From: Chromobacterium rhizoryzae
GTDB lineage: Bacteria; Pseudomonadota; Gammaproteobacteria; Burkholderiales; Chromobacteriaceae
DNA length: 64,000 nt
Reading direction: 5' to 3'
NCBI RefSeq assembly: GCF_020544465.1
Contig: NZ_CP066126.1
Coordinates: 558,001-622,000 of the forward strand
In this document: positions 29,796 to 37,900 of the stretch, piece by piece
Numbering within the stretch: the stretch's first letter is position 1
Layout of the letters: every line of letters starts with the position of its first letter
Notes under the pieces: generated by a model
Databases searched by the model: none
The model's input: the letters and a program-made list of their open reading frames with translations, nothing else
What the model was told of the DNA's origin: nothing
Program-made: the position numbers and the translations under genes

Positions 29796-32404
29796 GCATC
29801 ATCTCCCGTGAGGGCCTGGTGCCCGATGGGAAACGCTTGGGCGCGATTTGTCGTGGCCAGCAGTGAGGAAAGGTCCATGTCGAAGTGCTGGCTAAGGCTT
29901 ACGCCGGCATCCATTAGGCGGATCACATCCCGTTGGCCAAGTGCTGGATTCGCTGGGTTCATCTGCTGGGCGAGGCGGCGCATGAAGGCGTTGCCTACGA
30001 GCAGTTGTTCCTGTTCGTTCAACAGCATGAACATGGGAGGCCGGTTTTCACGGTAAAGGACCGCATCGAGCAGTTGGCTGCGGCGGAACACCGCCTTGCC
30101 CGGTTCCAGGTCGGGGTAGACCTCGACGTTTTCGCATACACTGGCGAGCTGGAGCAATTCCGACTCCGTTTCCTCGAAGGCGACATGCACGTCGCACACC
30201 GTGCCGGTGGCCACCAACGGGGTACCTTTTTCCTGCGGTGCGTCGAGCGCCGCCTTGCAGCGTTCGATGAGACGCCAGCAGGCTACGAGGTCCTCCGCGA
30301 AGTCGCTGAAGTGCTTCATGGCGCCCTCCCACACCCGTTCGGCCTTCTGGTAAGCATCCATCCGGGCGAACGGCCGGCCCGCATCCTCTGCATCAGCTTT
30401 CTGTTTCTTCAAGCCCTGAAGCTCATTTTCGCGAGTGAGACAGGCATTGCGCGCTTCGTCGAAGTGGTAGGCAAGTGTGTTGAAGTGGGCGGCCAACGCC
30501 GGCAGGTAGTGCGGCTCGGTCACAAACCAGCGACAACGCACGCAGTTCCGACTTCCGCCCGGAACGGGCCCGTACTTCGGATTCATTGACGAAGAACCCT
30601 TGGCAATCATCGACCCACCGTTATAGCAGCCGCCCACCGCACCGTTCTCTTCGACCTCACTGGTATTGCCGCCGACTAGGCACAGGCCGTGGTGCATCGG
30701 CATCCAGCCCGCCGGGTTGCGTGCGGCCGGATGCTGCGGAATTGCGGCGGCGAGGCTGGGTACGCTGTTGCAGATGGTCTTTTGCAAGAGTTCGTTATGC
30801 TCGGTGTCGAGCAGGAAGTGCTGGATGCTCGCCTCCTTGTTCATCTCCAGCCGCTCCGCCGCGCGGAGCAGCACGTCGCGGATGTGCGTTGCGCCAGGTT
30901 TGATGTAATACAAGGTCATTAACAGGCGACTGTGGCCAACGAGTTTCTGGAGGACAGGGAAAGGCACTTGCCCTTCCAGGGCCAGCGCGGTGATGAGGGA
31001 GACGCGCAGGCTGTGCAGCGGGAAGAGCGTTGTTAGCCTTCTGTTCTGATCTTCCTCTGGTGGGAGGAATCGAATCGGCATGCCGTTGCGATGAGTTTCA
31101 CCTCGGTCGGCGAGTCGCTGCTCTAGTGCTTCCAACAGAGGAAACCACGTTGCGAATAAAGTATGTATCCTCAGGGGAAGCTGACGCTCGCTCTCGGCTG
31201 CCTCGGGCAAGCGGAAGAGGAAGCAAGTGTCAGGATAGCCTGCGAGTTGCATCTCGCTCTTTCCATTGAGGTGACGGCCGTCCAGATCCCTCCAAGAGGA
31301 ACGCTGCGAGATGGGGTTATATTGCTCCTGCCAGTTACGCAGCTTTTCCAGCCAGTAGAAGACATCCTGCTGCACCGGCCCACCAAAGGACCACGGTAAT
31401 ACGTAACCCTTCTCGGGACCGGACTTGGCGATATCAGCGGTCTTGTTGGTATTGATGTAGAGTACGGTCGATATGGACTCGCCATCGGTGAGTAAGCTGC
31501 GGCGGCGGAACACCCCCTGTTGCAGCGGTCTCCGTTCATTGCCATGCGCGAGCCGGCTCGAATTCAACGTCCAACTCCCTGCCGCGTAGCGCCAGGTATC
31601 CGCTTCGCCCGAGTCCAGCATACGGACCTGGAAGGTGCGCAACGGTAAGATGAGTTTCACAAGCAGGGCTACCCAGCGGACCGGACTCCACATTTCCAGG
31701 CGGGTAGTGCCATTTTTCATTGTACGCTCACGCCACACGCAGTCTGGGTCACTCCGGTCAATCTCGGTTTCGGATACCTCAAACCAATCAGGACCGCTTC
31801 GCCCACGCTGGCCAATTTCAGCGCCCAGTCCACTCTGCGCCCACTGCCAGTCACGAAAGTGAGGTCCTGCCGCGAGCATCTGTCGCAGTTCGTCTATGTA
31901 GCCGTAGGGTAGCGGCGAATGGACACTCTCGTCGCGCTTCGGTAGGCCACTCTTGGACATCCTTGGCACCGGGTTATGGAATACCGGCGAGACCACAGGG
32001 GGGCTGAAGTCATCATCTGCTTCGCTGAACTCGCTCAGTAGCACAAAGTGCAGAAAGGTATGGATGTAATTATTGTATTCGATGCCGCTGCCAGAGTCTG
32101 GGCAGGATGTTCGGTAAAAATCGGGCAGGACCGTATCACGTGCGAGGAACACTGCAGGGGCGAGCGGCAGCTTCTGCTGGATAAGGTAGCGCACAAAGAA
32201 GACTGCCAAGGCTTCCAGCCGCCCGTGAACACGCTTGGTCTCCCCCTTTAACCACTCTACCGCCAGGATTCGCCAAGAATCGAGCTGTGGATAGTCCCGC
32301 GCAACCCAGCCGAGGGTCACATCCGTACTACGCTTCACTCTTTTGGCTTTTGGGGCCGGAATGGTAGATGCTTTCGACTCAGTTGTGTTCGTCTTTTTTG
32401 TCAT
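29792..32404 (-). CDS. gmtZ: Gamma-mobile-trio integrase GmtZ
   Basis: The product is 870 aa from the ATG at 32404 (MTKKTNTTESKAS). The longer frame reaching back into gmtY encodes a low-complexity shadow and was rejected. A tyrosine-recombinase core is visible in the middle: box I Arg in LILPLRTFQVRML (about R256), H464-S-L-R467, GHS with H491, and a tandem Tyr at 499-500. After it come about 370 further residues with Cys576, Cys593, Cys621 and Cys624 (CVRC), which could bind zinc, then a charged helical region (about 640-720). It starts 13 nt after gmtY with no obvious ribosome binding site, so coupling is likely. Predicted to act with GmtY in island excision and integration. Confidence 0.8.
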   Translation of the reverse strand: MTKKTNTTESKASTIPAPKAKRVKRSTDVTLGWVARDYPQLDSWRILAVEWLKGETKRVHGRLEALAVFFVRYLIQQKLPLAPAVFLARDTVLPDFYRTSCPDSGSGIEYNNYIHTFLHFVLLSEFSEADDDFSPPVVSPVFHNPVPRMSKSGLPKRDESVHSPLPYGYIDELRQMLAAGPHFRDWQWAQSGLGAEIGQRGRSGPDWFEVSETEIDRSDPDCVWRERTMKNGTTRLEMWSPVRWVALLVKLILPLRTFQVRMLDSGEADTWRYAAGSWTLNSSRLAHGNERRPLQQGVFRRRSLLTDGESISTVLYINTNKTADIAKSGPEKGYVLPWSFGGPVQQDVFYWLEKLRNWQEQYNPISQRSSWRDLDGRHLNGKSEMQLAGYPDTCFLFRLPEAAESERQLPLRIHTLFATWFPLLEALEQRLADRGETHRNGMPIRFLPPEEDQNRRLTTLFPLHSLRVSLITALALEGQVPFPVLQKLVGHSRLLMTLYYIKPGATHIRDVLLRAAERLEMNKEASIQHFLLDTEHNELLQKTICNSVPSLAAAIPQHPAARNPAGWMPMHHGLCLVGGNTSEVEENGAVGGCYNGGSMIAKGSSSMNPKYGPVPGGSRNCVRCRWFVTEPHYLPALAAHFNTLAYHFDEARNACLTRENELQGLKKQKADAEDAGRPFARMDAYQKAERVWEGAMKHFSDFAEDLVACWRLIERCKAALDAPQEKGTPLVATGTVCDVHVAFEETESELLQLASVCENVEVYPDLEPGKAVFRRSQLLDAVLYRENRPPMFMLLNEQEQLLVGNAFMRRLAQQMNPANPALGQRDVIRLMDAGVSLSQHFDMDLSSLLATTNRAQAFPIGHQALTGDDA

Positions 32405-32417
32405 GAAAGTCAATGAG

Positions 32418-33812
32418 TTATTTAAGTTCAATGCCTGGCAATAGGCTAAATGCAGACTGTATTCTGGTGTGATTGCCTTGCAGTCGCTGCATGGCTGCTT
32501 CGAGCGCAGCCAGGGCTTCGTGGGTGCTGGCCTGGGTGTAGACCTCCTGGCTTTCCAGCGAGGCGTGATGCATGAAACGACGGATGAGAGCCTTGTCGAC
32601 GCCGGCGATTCGCAGGCGGCGGCCGTAGGCGTGGCGGTGGCCGTGTGGCGTCGTGCCCAGAGCCTTGCCCACCGTAAGTCCGATGCGCTCGCACGCAGCG
32701 GCATGAGCCTTGTTGTACTGGGAGAGCGAGTACATGGCACCGATGGGCTCGCGGTGCAGGTTGATGAAGGCGAAGGGGTGGTCGCGCTCAATACGTGCGA
32801 CCTGTTCCAGGTAGCGGTACCAGAGAAGTTGAAACCATTCGCCGTATTCCGGCAAGAACCAGTACGCCTGCTTGTAGTAGGCCCCATCGTGTGTGCCCCC
32901 CTTCCAGCCGGCGTGCCGGCAGTTCATTAGGTCGGTGCGGTGTGCGAGGCCGAACTGATGGGCGAGGTATTCCGCTCGGTTACCTTTACGTGGTCGTCCC
33001 CGCTCGTCGCGCCAATCGGCGGGTGCGGCACCGTAGCTCGGGTGATGGATGAGGACCTTGGCCTGGGATGGATTGGTGGAGTCCGGGAACACATCCGAGA
33101 TGTACAGGTGGAAAGGCTCCGATTCGCGGAAGCCCGCGCCGTGCAGCAGCAGAGTGATAAGCATGCTGCGATAGTCGTAGCGCCCGGCTGCGCAGAATCC
33201 TTGGACCAGCAGCTTCTCGAAGTGCTCCTCTGGGAAGGCTGGCGGCTCGCCCTTTTCAACTTTGGGTAGGCGCCGGCTCCGGACGTGGTGTCCGCTCCCG
33301 GCGGGAGAGGTGTTCGCTGCCCACGTGTGACCCAGGAAGGCCTTGCTGCGTCGGTATTGGTAAGCAGCCTGGTCGGTCTGTCGGTCGAAGGCCCCACCTA
33401 CATAGCGTGGATTCACCTTGGCCGCCTCAGGGCGCATCTCGCCAAGCCAGTCGAAGAAGTCGGTCAGGTGGGTGATGATGTGCGAAGCATCCTGCGGTGA
33501 ACGTGGTGACCAGCACAGGTTGCTAGGGTCGAGGCCAGTCTCCCGATCGAAGGTCCCGGTGTAGAGCCGCTGGGCAAAGTTCTGAAATAGTCGGTAAGTG
33601 TCACTTTCAGCCGGATTCGTCTGCAGGTACTCGAGGAACATCCGCACCGACCGGATTACCTTCGTCATCCACGCCAGGCTGCGGTCGTGGCTGCGATAGA
33701 GGAAGTAGTCGAGCAGTGGCTCTAGCACGCCAACTGGCGTCAGAAGAACCGGAAGCTCCGTATAGATACCCGTAGCGTCGGTGTAGACGCGGGCTTTGAC
33801 TTTTACGAACAC
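32418..33812 (-). CDS. gmtY: Gamma-mobile-trio tyrosine recombinase GmtY
   Basis: The product is 464 aa with a GTG start at 33812 (MFVKVKARVYTDATG). All tyrosine-recombinase catalytic positions are present: Arg229 in HGAGFRESEP, His390 and Arg393 in HGHRHAYGRRL, His415/416 in FMHHASLE, and Tyr425 in SQEVYTQ. A core-binding helical domain occupies about residues 40-130 (SLAWMTKVIRSVRMFLEYLQ). No strong ribosome binding site precedes the GTG, so the exact start is less certain than the identity. First gene of the Y-Z-X block, 30 nt downstream of a small ORF on the same strand. Confidence 0.82.
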   Translation of the reverse strand: MFVKVKARVYTDATGIYTELPVLLTPVGVLEPLLDYFLYRSHDRSLAWMTKVIRSVRMFLEYLQTNPAESDTYRLFQNFAQRLYTGTFDRETGLDPSNLCWSPRSPQDASHIITHLTDFFDWLGEMRPEAAKVNPRYVGGAFDRQTDQAAYQYRRSKAFLGHTWAANTSPAGSGHHVRSRRLPKVEKGEPPAFPEEHFEKLLVQGFCAAGRYDYRSMLITLLLHGAGFRESEPFHLYISDVFPDSTNPSQAKVLIHHPSYGAAPADWRDERGRPRKGNRAEYLAHQFGLAHRTDLMNCRHAGWKGGTHDGAYYKQAYWFLPEYGEWFQLLWYRYLEQVARIERDHPFAFINLHREPIGAMYSLSQYNKAHAAACERIGLTVGKALGTTPHGHRHAYGRRLRIAGVDKALIRRFMHHASLESQEVYTQASTHEALAALEAAMQRLQGNHTRIQSAFSLLPGIELK

Positions 33813-33842
33813 AAAGTGGGCTCTATCTGTACATTGCGCTGG

Positions 33843-34052
33843 TCAAAACACCCATCCGCGGCCTTCTCCAACGACCTGATGCGTCTCGCTGACCACGATG
33901 AGCGTCTTGCCACGATGCACCAAGCAGAAGCTCGGCATGAGGTCAGCGTCGACACCGGCTGTGGACGTTGTGTCGCTAAGAGTACCAATCCAGACATAGC
34001 GGTGGGTTTCGTGGCACGCCAAGTAGTAGCCGGAGGCATCGCATTGCTCCAA
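33843..34052 (-). CDS. small uncharacterised protein upstream of gmtY
   Basis: The product is about 69 aa (SGYYLACHETHRYVWIGTLSD ... HRGKTLIVVSETHQVVGEGRGWVF), with TTG at 34052 as the best start. Upstream codons stay open for a few residues with no ATG. The composition (aromatic, Cys, His) looks like a real small globular protein rather than a shadow. It runs in the gmtYZX direction, 30 nt before gmtY. I do not recognise it; it could be a regulator, an immunity-like protein, a remnant of cargo or a degraded gene. The opposite-strand frame here looks less protein-like. Confidence 0.45.
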   Translation of the reverse strand: MEQCDASGYYLACHETHRYVWIGTLSDTTSTAGVDADLMPSFCLVHRGKTLIVVSETHQVVGEGRGWVF

Positions 34053-34459
34053 TCGAGAAGTTATGAGGCGCTAGCGGGCAGACGTTATACAGCACACACG
34101 CAAGCGTAGCAACGACGCCAAAGGTCAAAGCGCTCTCGTCAGATGCCTGTCAGAAAGATTAAGGGCAGTAGTGGAAGGCAATCAGGCTAGTCAGCCAACT
34201 GACCGTACTGGGCGGGCAACGAGTTGGGAGTGGGTCTGACCCTGACTTATAGATCAGAGCGGTCGTGCATAGAACCGGGTTCTTTTTACATACTATGTCA
34301 AATCAGGGTATAGCTTTGTATGTAGCGGTGCGAAAAAATACCCCTCAGAGAGGGGTGTCGGTGAGAAATTTGCCTAAAAAGACCCTAACTATGTATCCCT
34401 ACCTGGGGGGAATAACCTAGAGCGGGTTTTTCTTTGTGGGCTTTTATAAAGGCCCGCGC
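34053..34459. other. right end of the island to glsA, non-coding
   Basis: The 407 bp contain no convincing gene. The stretch from about 34270 to 34400 carries several TACATA/TATGTA words (TTTTACATACTATG, TTTGTATGTAGC, AACTATGTATCC), a TTGACA on the - strand (34301-34296) without a good -10, the direct-repeat copy AAAAGACCC (34377-34385) and a glsA-side terminator. The rest (34053-34260) shows nothing I can name. Confidence 0.45.
34333..34356 (-). terminator. intrinsic terminator, - strand (after glsA)
   Basis: Read on the - strand, ACCCCTC pairs with GAGGGGT around TCT and is followed by A then six T. It lies about 100 nt downstream of the glsA stop. If the island boundary is at 34385, this terminator belongs to the island and would shield it from glsA transcription. 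Confidence 0.8.
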
Positions 34460-35371
34460 TTAAAAAATCGATAAGCCGGTACGCGTGGTGAAGCGATCCA
34501 GCGCTTCCAGGCCCAACACCGAGTTGCCCTTGCCGTCCAGTTCCGGGCTCCATACGGCGATGCTCATCTTGCCGGGGATGATGGCGAGCATGCCGCCGCC
34601 AACCCCGCTTTTCACCGGCAGGCCCACGCGGTAGGCGAATTCGCCGGCGGCGTCGTAAGTGCCGCAGGTCAGCATCACCGCGTTGATCTGCTTGGCCTGG
34701 CTGCGGCTCAGCGATTGCCGGCCGTCGCGGGTAATGCCGCGGTTGGCGAGAAAGAGCCCGGCATTGGCCAGTTCCACACAGTTCATCGCGATGCTGCAGC
34801 TGTTGAAGTATTGCTGCAGCACGGTCTCCACCTCGTTGTCGAGGTTGTCGTAGCTTTTCATGAAGTGGGCCAGCGCCGCGTTGCGGTGGCCGTGGGCGCG
34901 TTCGGATTCGGCGACGCGGGCGTTGCCGCACAAGGTGGCGTTGCCGGACTCCTGCCGCAGGCGGGCCAGCAGCGCGCCGTGGGCGTCTTCAAAATGGCTG
35001 ACGGCGCGGTCGGTCACCACGAGGGCGCCTGCGTTGATGAAGGGATTGCGCGGCACGCCGTCCTCGTACTCCAGCTGTACCAGCGAGTTGAACGGGTTGC
35101 CGGACGGCTCCTTGCCGACATGGCTCCACAGGGCGTCGCCGTCCGCCTCCAGCGTCAGCGCCAGCATGAAGGCCTTGGAAATGCTCTGGATGGAGAAGGG
35201 GACGGCGGCGTCTCCGCAACGGTAGTGCCGGCCGTCCAGAGTGGTGACGGCCATGCCGAACTGGCGGGGCGGCACTTCGGCCAGCGCCGGGATGTAATCG
35301 GCGACGCGGCCCTGGCCGTAATAGGCGAGGACTTCGCCGTGGATTTGATCGAGTAGGTCTTGCAGATTCAT
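34460..35371 (-). CDS. glsA: glutaminase
   Basis: The product is 303 aa from the ATG at 35371 (MNLQDLLDQIHGEVLAYYG), matching the usual family length. An upstream in-frame ATG (MLNRL...) remains possible since neither has a strong ribosome binding site. The serine-dependent beta-lactamase-like fold is clear: SIQSISKAFML with the nucleophile SxxK, then PRNPFINAGAL, MLTCGTYDAAGEFAYRVGLPVKSGVGGGMLAIIPG and TGLSIF. It hydrolyses L-glutamine to glutamate and ammonia in the cytoplasm. A terminator on the 5' side separates it from the MOSC gene. Confidence 0.95.
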   Translation of the reverse strand: MNLQDLLDQIHGEVLAYYGQGRVADYIPALAEVPPRQFGMAVTTLDGRHYRCGDAAVPFSIQSISKAFMLALTLEADGDALWSHVGKEPSGNPFNSLVQLEYEDGVPRNPFINAGALVVTDRAVSHFEDAHGALLARLRQESGNATLCGNARVAESERAHGHRNAALAHFMKSYDNLDNEVETVLQQYFNSCSIAMNCVELANAGLFLANRGITRDGRQSLSRSQAKQINAVMLTCGTYDAAGEFAYRVGLPVKSGVGGGMLAIIPGKMSIAVWSPELDGKGNSVLGLEALDRFTTRTGLSIF

Positions 35372-35394
35372 TAATCTATTCAGCATAAAGCGGT

Positions 35395-35417
35395 AAAAAC
35401 GCCGGCGGACCGGCGTT
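35395..35417 (-). terminator. terminator after the MOSC gene (- strand)
   Basis: AACGCCGG (35398-35405) and CCGGCGTT (35410-35417) form a perfect 8-bp stem. On the - strand it ends in TTTTT. It lies 6 nt beyond the MOSC-protein stop codon. Confidence 0.85.
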
Positions 35418-35423
35418 GGACAA

Positions 35424-36221
35424 TCAGAACTCGTAGCGGGTTTCCAGCACGCTGAACTCGGCGCCCAATTCCAGCAAGCCTTCATTACGCGGCACCAGGT
35501 TGACGCCGAAGCAGACGCCTTCCGGCAAGGTGCGAATGCTGACCAGGGTGCGCAGCGGCTGCTGTTCCGGCGATTTGATCCCGGTATCCGGATCCACCGT
35601 GGTCAGCACGCAGCGCGAGCAGGGCTTGGCGACGTCGAACACCACCTCGCCGATCTGGACCACCTTCCAATCGTCCTCTTCCCAGGCGTAATCGCCGCTG
35701 ACCACCAGATTGGGGCGGAAGTGGCGCAGCGATACCGGCTGGTCCAGCTCGTCGTTGAGCGCGTCCAGCGAGGCCTGGTTCACCAGCAGATAGGGGTAGC
35801 CGTCGGCGAAGGACATCGCGTGCTCGCTGTCCTTCAGTCGGCGATTGGAGCGCATGCCCAGCCACAGCAACTGGCAGGGCTCGCCCAGCACCTCGCTGAA
35901 CCAGAGATCGACGGCGGCGTCGCCGTGATAGGCGGCGAAGTTGTCCTTCCATACCGTAGCCGGCGCTTCTTGCTGGTATTGGGTGCTCATCGCCAGCACC
36001 GGCGCCTTGCCCGGAAATTTGAACAGGGCGCCGCCGGGAATCAGGTCCACCTCCACGCGCACCAGCTGCGGGTGGGAGCGGGCGGTGAAGAAGCGGCCGT
36101 TGTCGCCGGCCAGCAGCCATTCGCGGTCGTGCAGCAAGCCCTGCTTGCCGGCGAAGGCGCGGCTGTAGGACAGGCCGCGACAGGATTTCAACGGATGGAC
36201 GAACATTTCGACAAGTTGCAT
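35424..36221 (-). CDS. MOSC domain protein, YcbX-like
   Basis: The product is 265 aa from the ATG at 36221 (MQLVEMFVHPLKSCRG), with GGAG upstream. An N-terminal MOSC_N barrel (residues 1-120, RGLSYSRAFAGKQGLLHDREWLLAG) precedes a C-terminal MOSC domain with FRPNLVVSG and the conserved Cys in AKPCSRCVLTTVDPDTG. MOSC proteins of this type bind molybdenum cofactor and reduce N-hydroxylated bases in E. coli (YcbX). The ferredoxin domain found on E. coli YcbX is absent, so a separate redox partner is needed. It follows the mocR gene by 35 nt and may be cotranscribed with it. Confidence 0.85.
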   Translation of the reverse strand: MQLVEMFVHPLKSCRGLSYSRAFAGKQGLLHDREWLLAGDNGRFFTARSHPQLVRVEVDLIPGGALFKFPGKAPVLAMSTQYQQEAPATVWKDNFAAYHGDAAVDLWFSEVLGEPCQLLWLGMRSNRRLKDSEHAMSFADGYPYLLVNQASLDALNDELDQPVSLRHFRPNLVVSGDYAWEEDDWKVVQIGEVVFDVAKPCSRCVLTTVDPDTGIKSPEQQPLRTLVSIRTLPEGVCFGVNLVPRNEGLLELGAEFSVLETRYEF

Positions 36222-36256
36222 GGAGGGCTCCGCTAAGCTGTGGTCAGGGCATGGTA

Positions 36257-37654
36257 TCACTGCGGCGGGCAACTCAGAAAATCCCACAGCCTACGATCCT
36301 GGCTGAAAGCGACGTTGAAGCGCAGCCAATCCGAGGGCATGCCGTAGGCGCGGAACAGATGGCCGGGCGCGAGCAGGATTTTGTGTTGCTGGGCCTGCTC
36401 GGCCAAGCGTCTGGCGTCCAGCTCCCCGGGCGGGCGCGCCAGCAGAAACAGGCCGTTGGACGGCCGCGCGAACAACTGCCAGCCGTGTTCCAGAAACAGC
36501 TGCTGGCATTGGGCCTGAGCCTCGGACAAGCGCGCGCGCAGCCGTTCCAGTTGGCGGCGGTAGCGGCCCTCGGACACCAGTTCCAGCGCCAGCCTCTCGT
36601 TCAATTCCGGCGAGGTCAGTCCGGACATCATCTTGTAATGGACGATGCGTTCGAGCAGATCGGACGGGCCGCATAGATAGCCGACGCGCAGTCCCGGCGA
36701 CAGCGATTTGGAGAAGCTGTCGATGTAGAGCACGCGTTTGAGGCCGTCCAGCGCCGCCAGCGCGGGTTGGCGGCCGCCGGCGAAGTCCGCGGACACATTG
36801 TCCTCCACGATCAGGAAATCGTGCTCCTCGGCCAGGCGCAGCACCTGGTGGGCGACCGACGGCGAGTAGCTGGCACCGGTGGGGTTTTGCAGCCAGGGAT
36901 TGGTGAAGAAGGCGCGCGGCCGATGCTGGAGCAGCAGCGCGCGCAGATGTTCCAAGTCGGGGCCGTGCTCGGTCCAGGGCACCGGCACCAGCTTGAACTC
37001 GCGAAACGCCAGGCAGGACAGCAGATTGCAATAGCCGGGATCGTCCACCAGCACGGTGTCCCCGGCCTGCAGCAGCGCGCAGGCGGCCATGTCCAGCGCG
37101 CGGCTGGCGCCCTGGGTCAGCGCGATGTCGTCGGCTCGGGCGGGGATGCCGCGCTCGGCCAGCCGGTCCGCCAAATGCTCGCGCAAGGGCAGAAAGCCCT
37201 TGGGGTCGCCGTAGCCGGGCGCGGCGACGGCGTCGCGGGCCAGCTGCCGCAGCGCTTTTTGCTGGGCCTCGGCGTCGTACCAGTGCGAGGGCAGCCAGCC
37301 GCAGCCCGCGAACAGGGTGTTGGCGTCCTGCTGGTAAATCTTGCGCAGCAGCCAGTATTCGTCCACCGGCCAGACGCGCGGCGCGGCGGGCAGATCGGGC
37401 GGCCGGCTTTCCCGCCTTCCCTCCACGTAAAAGCCGGAGCCCGGCCGCGCCGCCAGATAGCCCAAGGTCACCAGCCTATCGTAGGCCTCGACCACGGTGA
37501 AGGGACTGACGCCCAGCTCCCCGGCCATTCTGCGAATAGATGGGATTTTTGCGCCTTTGCGCCACTGACCGCATTGAATGGCGGAAATAGCTGAATTGAC
37601 TATATTTTCCACCAGGGTAATGCCTTCCGCGGGCATAAGATTCAGGCTGGCCAT
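36257..37654 (-). CDS. MocR-type GntR/aminotransferase regulator
   Basis: The product is 465 aa. The N-terminal GntR winged helix (residues about 10-80: KIPSIRRMAGELGVSPFTVVEAYDRLVTLGYLAARPGSGFYV) is fused to a fold-type I aminotransferase domain with N257 in NPTG, D285 and the PLP lysine K316 in IDSFSKSLSPGLRVGY. MocR regulators sense a metabolite or PLP through the aminotransferase domain. The target is unknown; candidates are its own gene with the MOSC gene, or the divergent chemoreceptor. The ATG at 37654 was chosen from the family N-terminus. Confidence 0.9.
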   Translation of the reverse strand: MASLNLMPAEGITLVENIVNSAISAIQCGQWRKGAKIPSIRRMAGELGVSPFTVVEAYDRLVTLGYLAARPGSGFYVEGRRESRPPDLPAAPRVWPVDEYWLLRKIYQQDANTLFAGCGWLPSHWYDAEAQQKALRQLARDAVAAPGYGDPKGFLPLREHLADRLAERGIPARADDIALTQGASRALDMAACALLQAGDTVLVDDPGYCNLLSCLAFREFKLVPVPWTEHGPDLEHLRALLLQHRPRAFFTNPWLQNPTGASYSPSVAHQVLRLAEEHDFLIVEDNVSADFAGGRQPALAALDGLKRVLYIDSFSKSLSPGLRVGYLCGPSDLLERIVHYKMMSGLTSPELNERLALELVSEGRYRRQLERLRARLSEAQAQCQQLFLEHGWQLFARPSNGLFLLARPPGELDARRLAEQAQQHKILLAPGHLFRAYGMPSDWLRFNVAFSQDRRLWDFLSCPPQ

Positions 37655-37900
37655 TGCGCGTTAATTGAGCATCATTGATATTGGGCCTGTCCGTTGAGAA
37701 CAGCTTGTGATAAATATCTCGTCATAAGCCGGATGGCATGTTGCAGCCGCCAATCTGTATGTTTTTTGTTGAGCTTTGCAGGCGAAACGGCTAAGACAAG
37801 AACAGAGCCTACCGGCATCGAGAATGATCATAACAGCGCTTTGTCGTGAATTGACAAGCAATCGCGGCAAGCCAAGTCGAATTGGGGATGGAGGACGGAA

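Larger units (their letters stand above)
28904..34385. mobile_element. minimal Gamma-Mobile-Trio (GMT)-like island
   Basis: About 5.5 kb holding gmtY, gmtZ and gmtX in that order on the - strand, plus one small upstream ORF, inserted between the 3' ends of rplQ and glsA. No defence or toxin cargo is visible, unlike most described GMT islands. Boundaries are tentative: a 9-bp direct repeat AAAAGACCC occurs at 28904-28912 and 34377-34385, each followed some bases later by TATCC. Codon use is less biased and gene style differs from both flanks. The trio assignment rests on gene order, sizes and recognised sequence features; I am fairly but not fully sure. Confidence 0.7.

Noticed and set aside
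32405..32887. Upstream extension of gmtZ (161 residues)
   Set aside because: It lies inside gmtY in another frame, is Ser/Thr/Arg-rich and low complexity. The ATG at 32404 gives a sensible N-terminus.
33816..34109. 97-codon + strand frame at the right end of the island
   Set aside because: No ribosome binding site or family feature. The opposite-strand frame is the more protein-like reading.
28890..34459. CRISPR array or phage genes in the island
   Set aside because: No regularly spaced direct repeats and no structural phage genes. Only the recombinase trio and short scattered words were seen.
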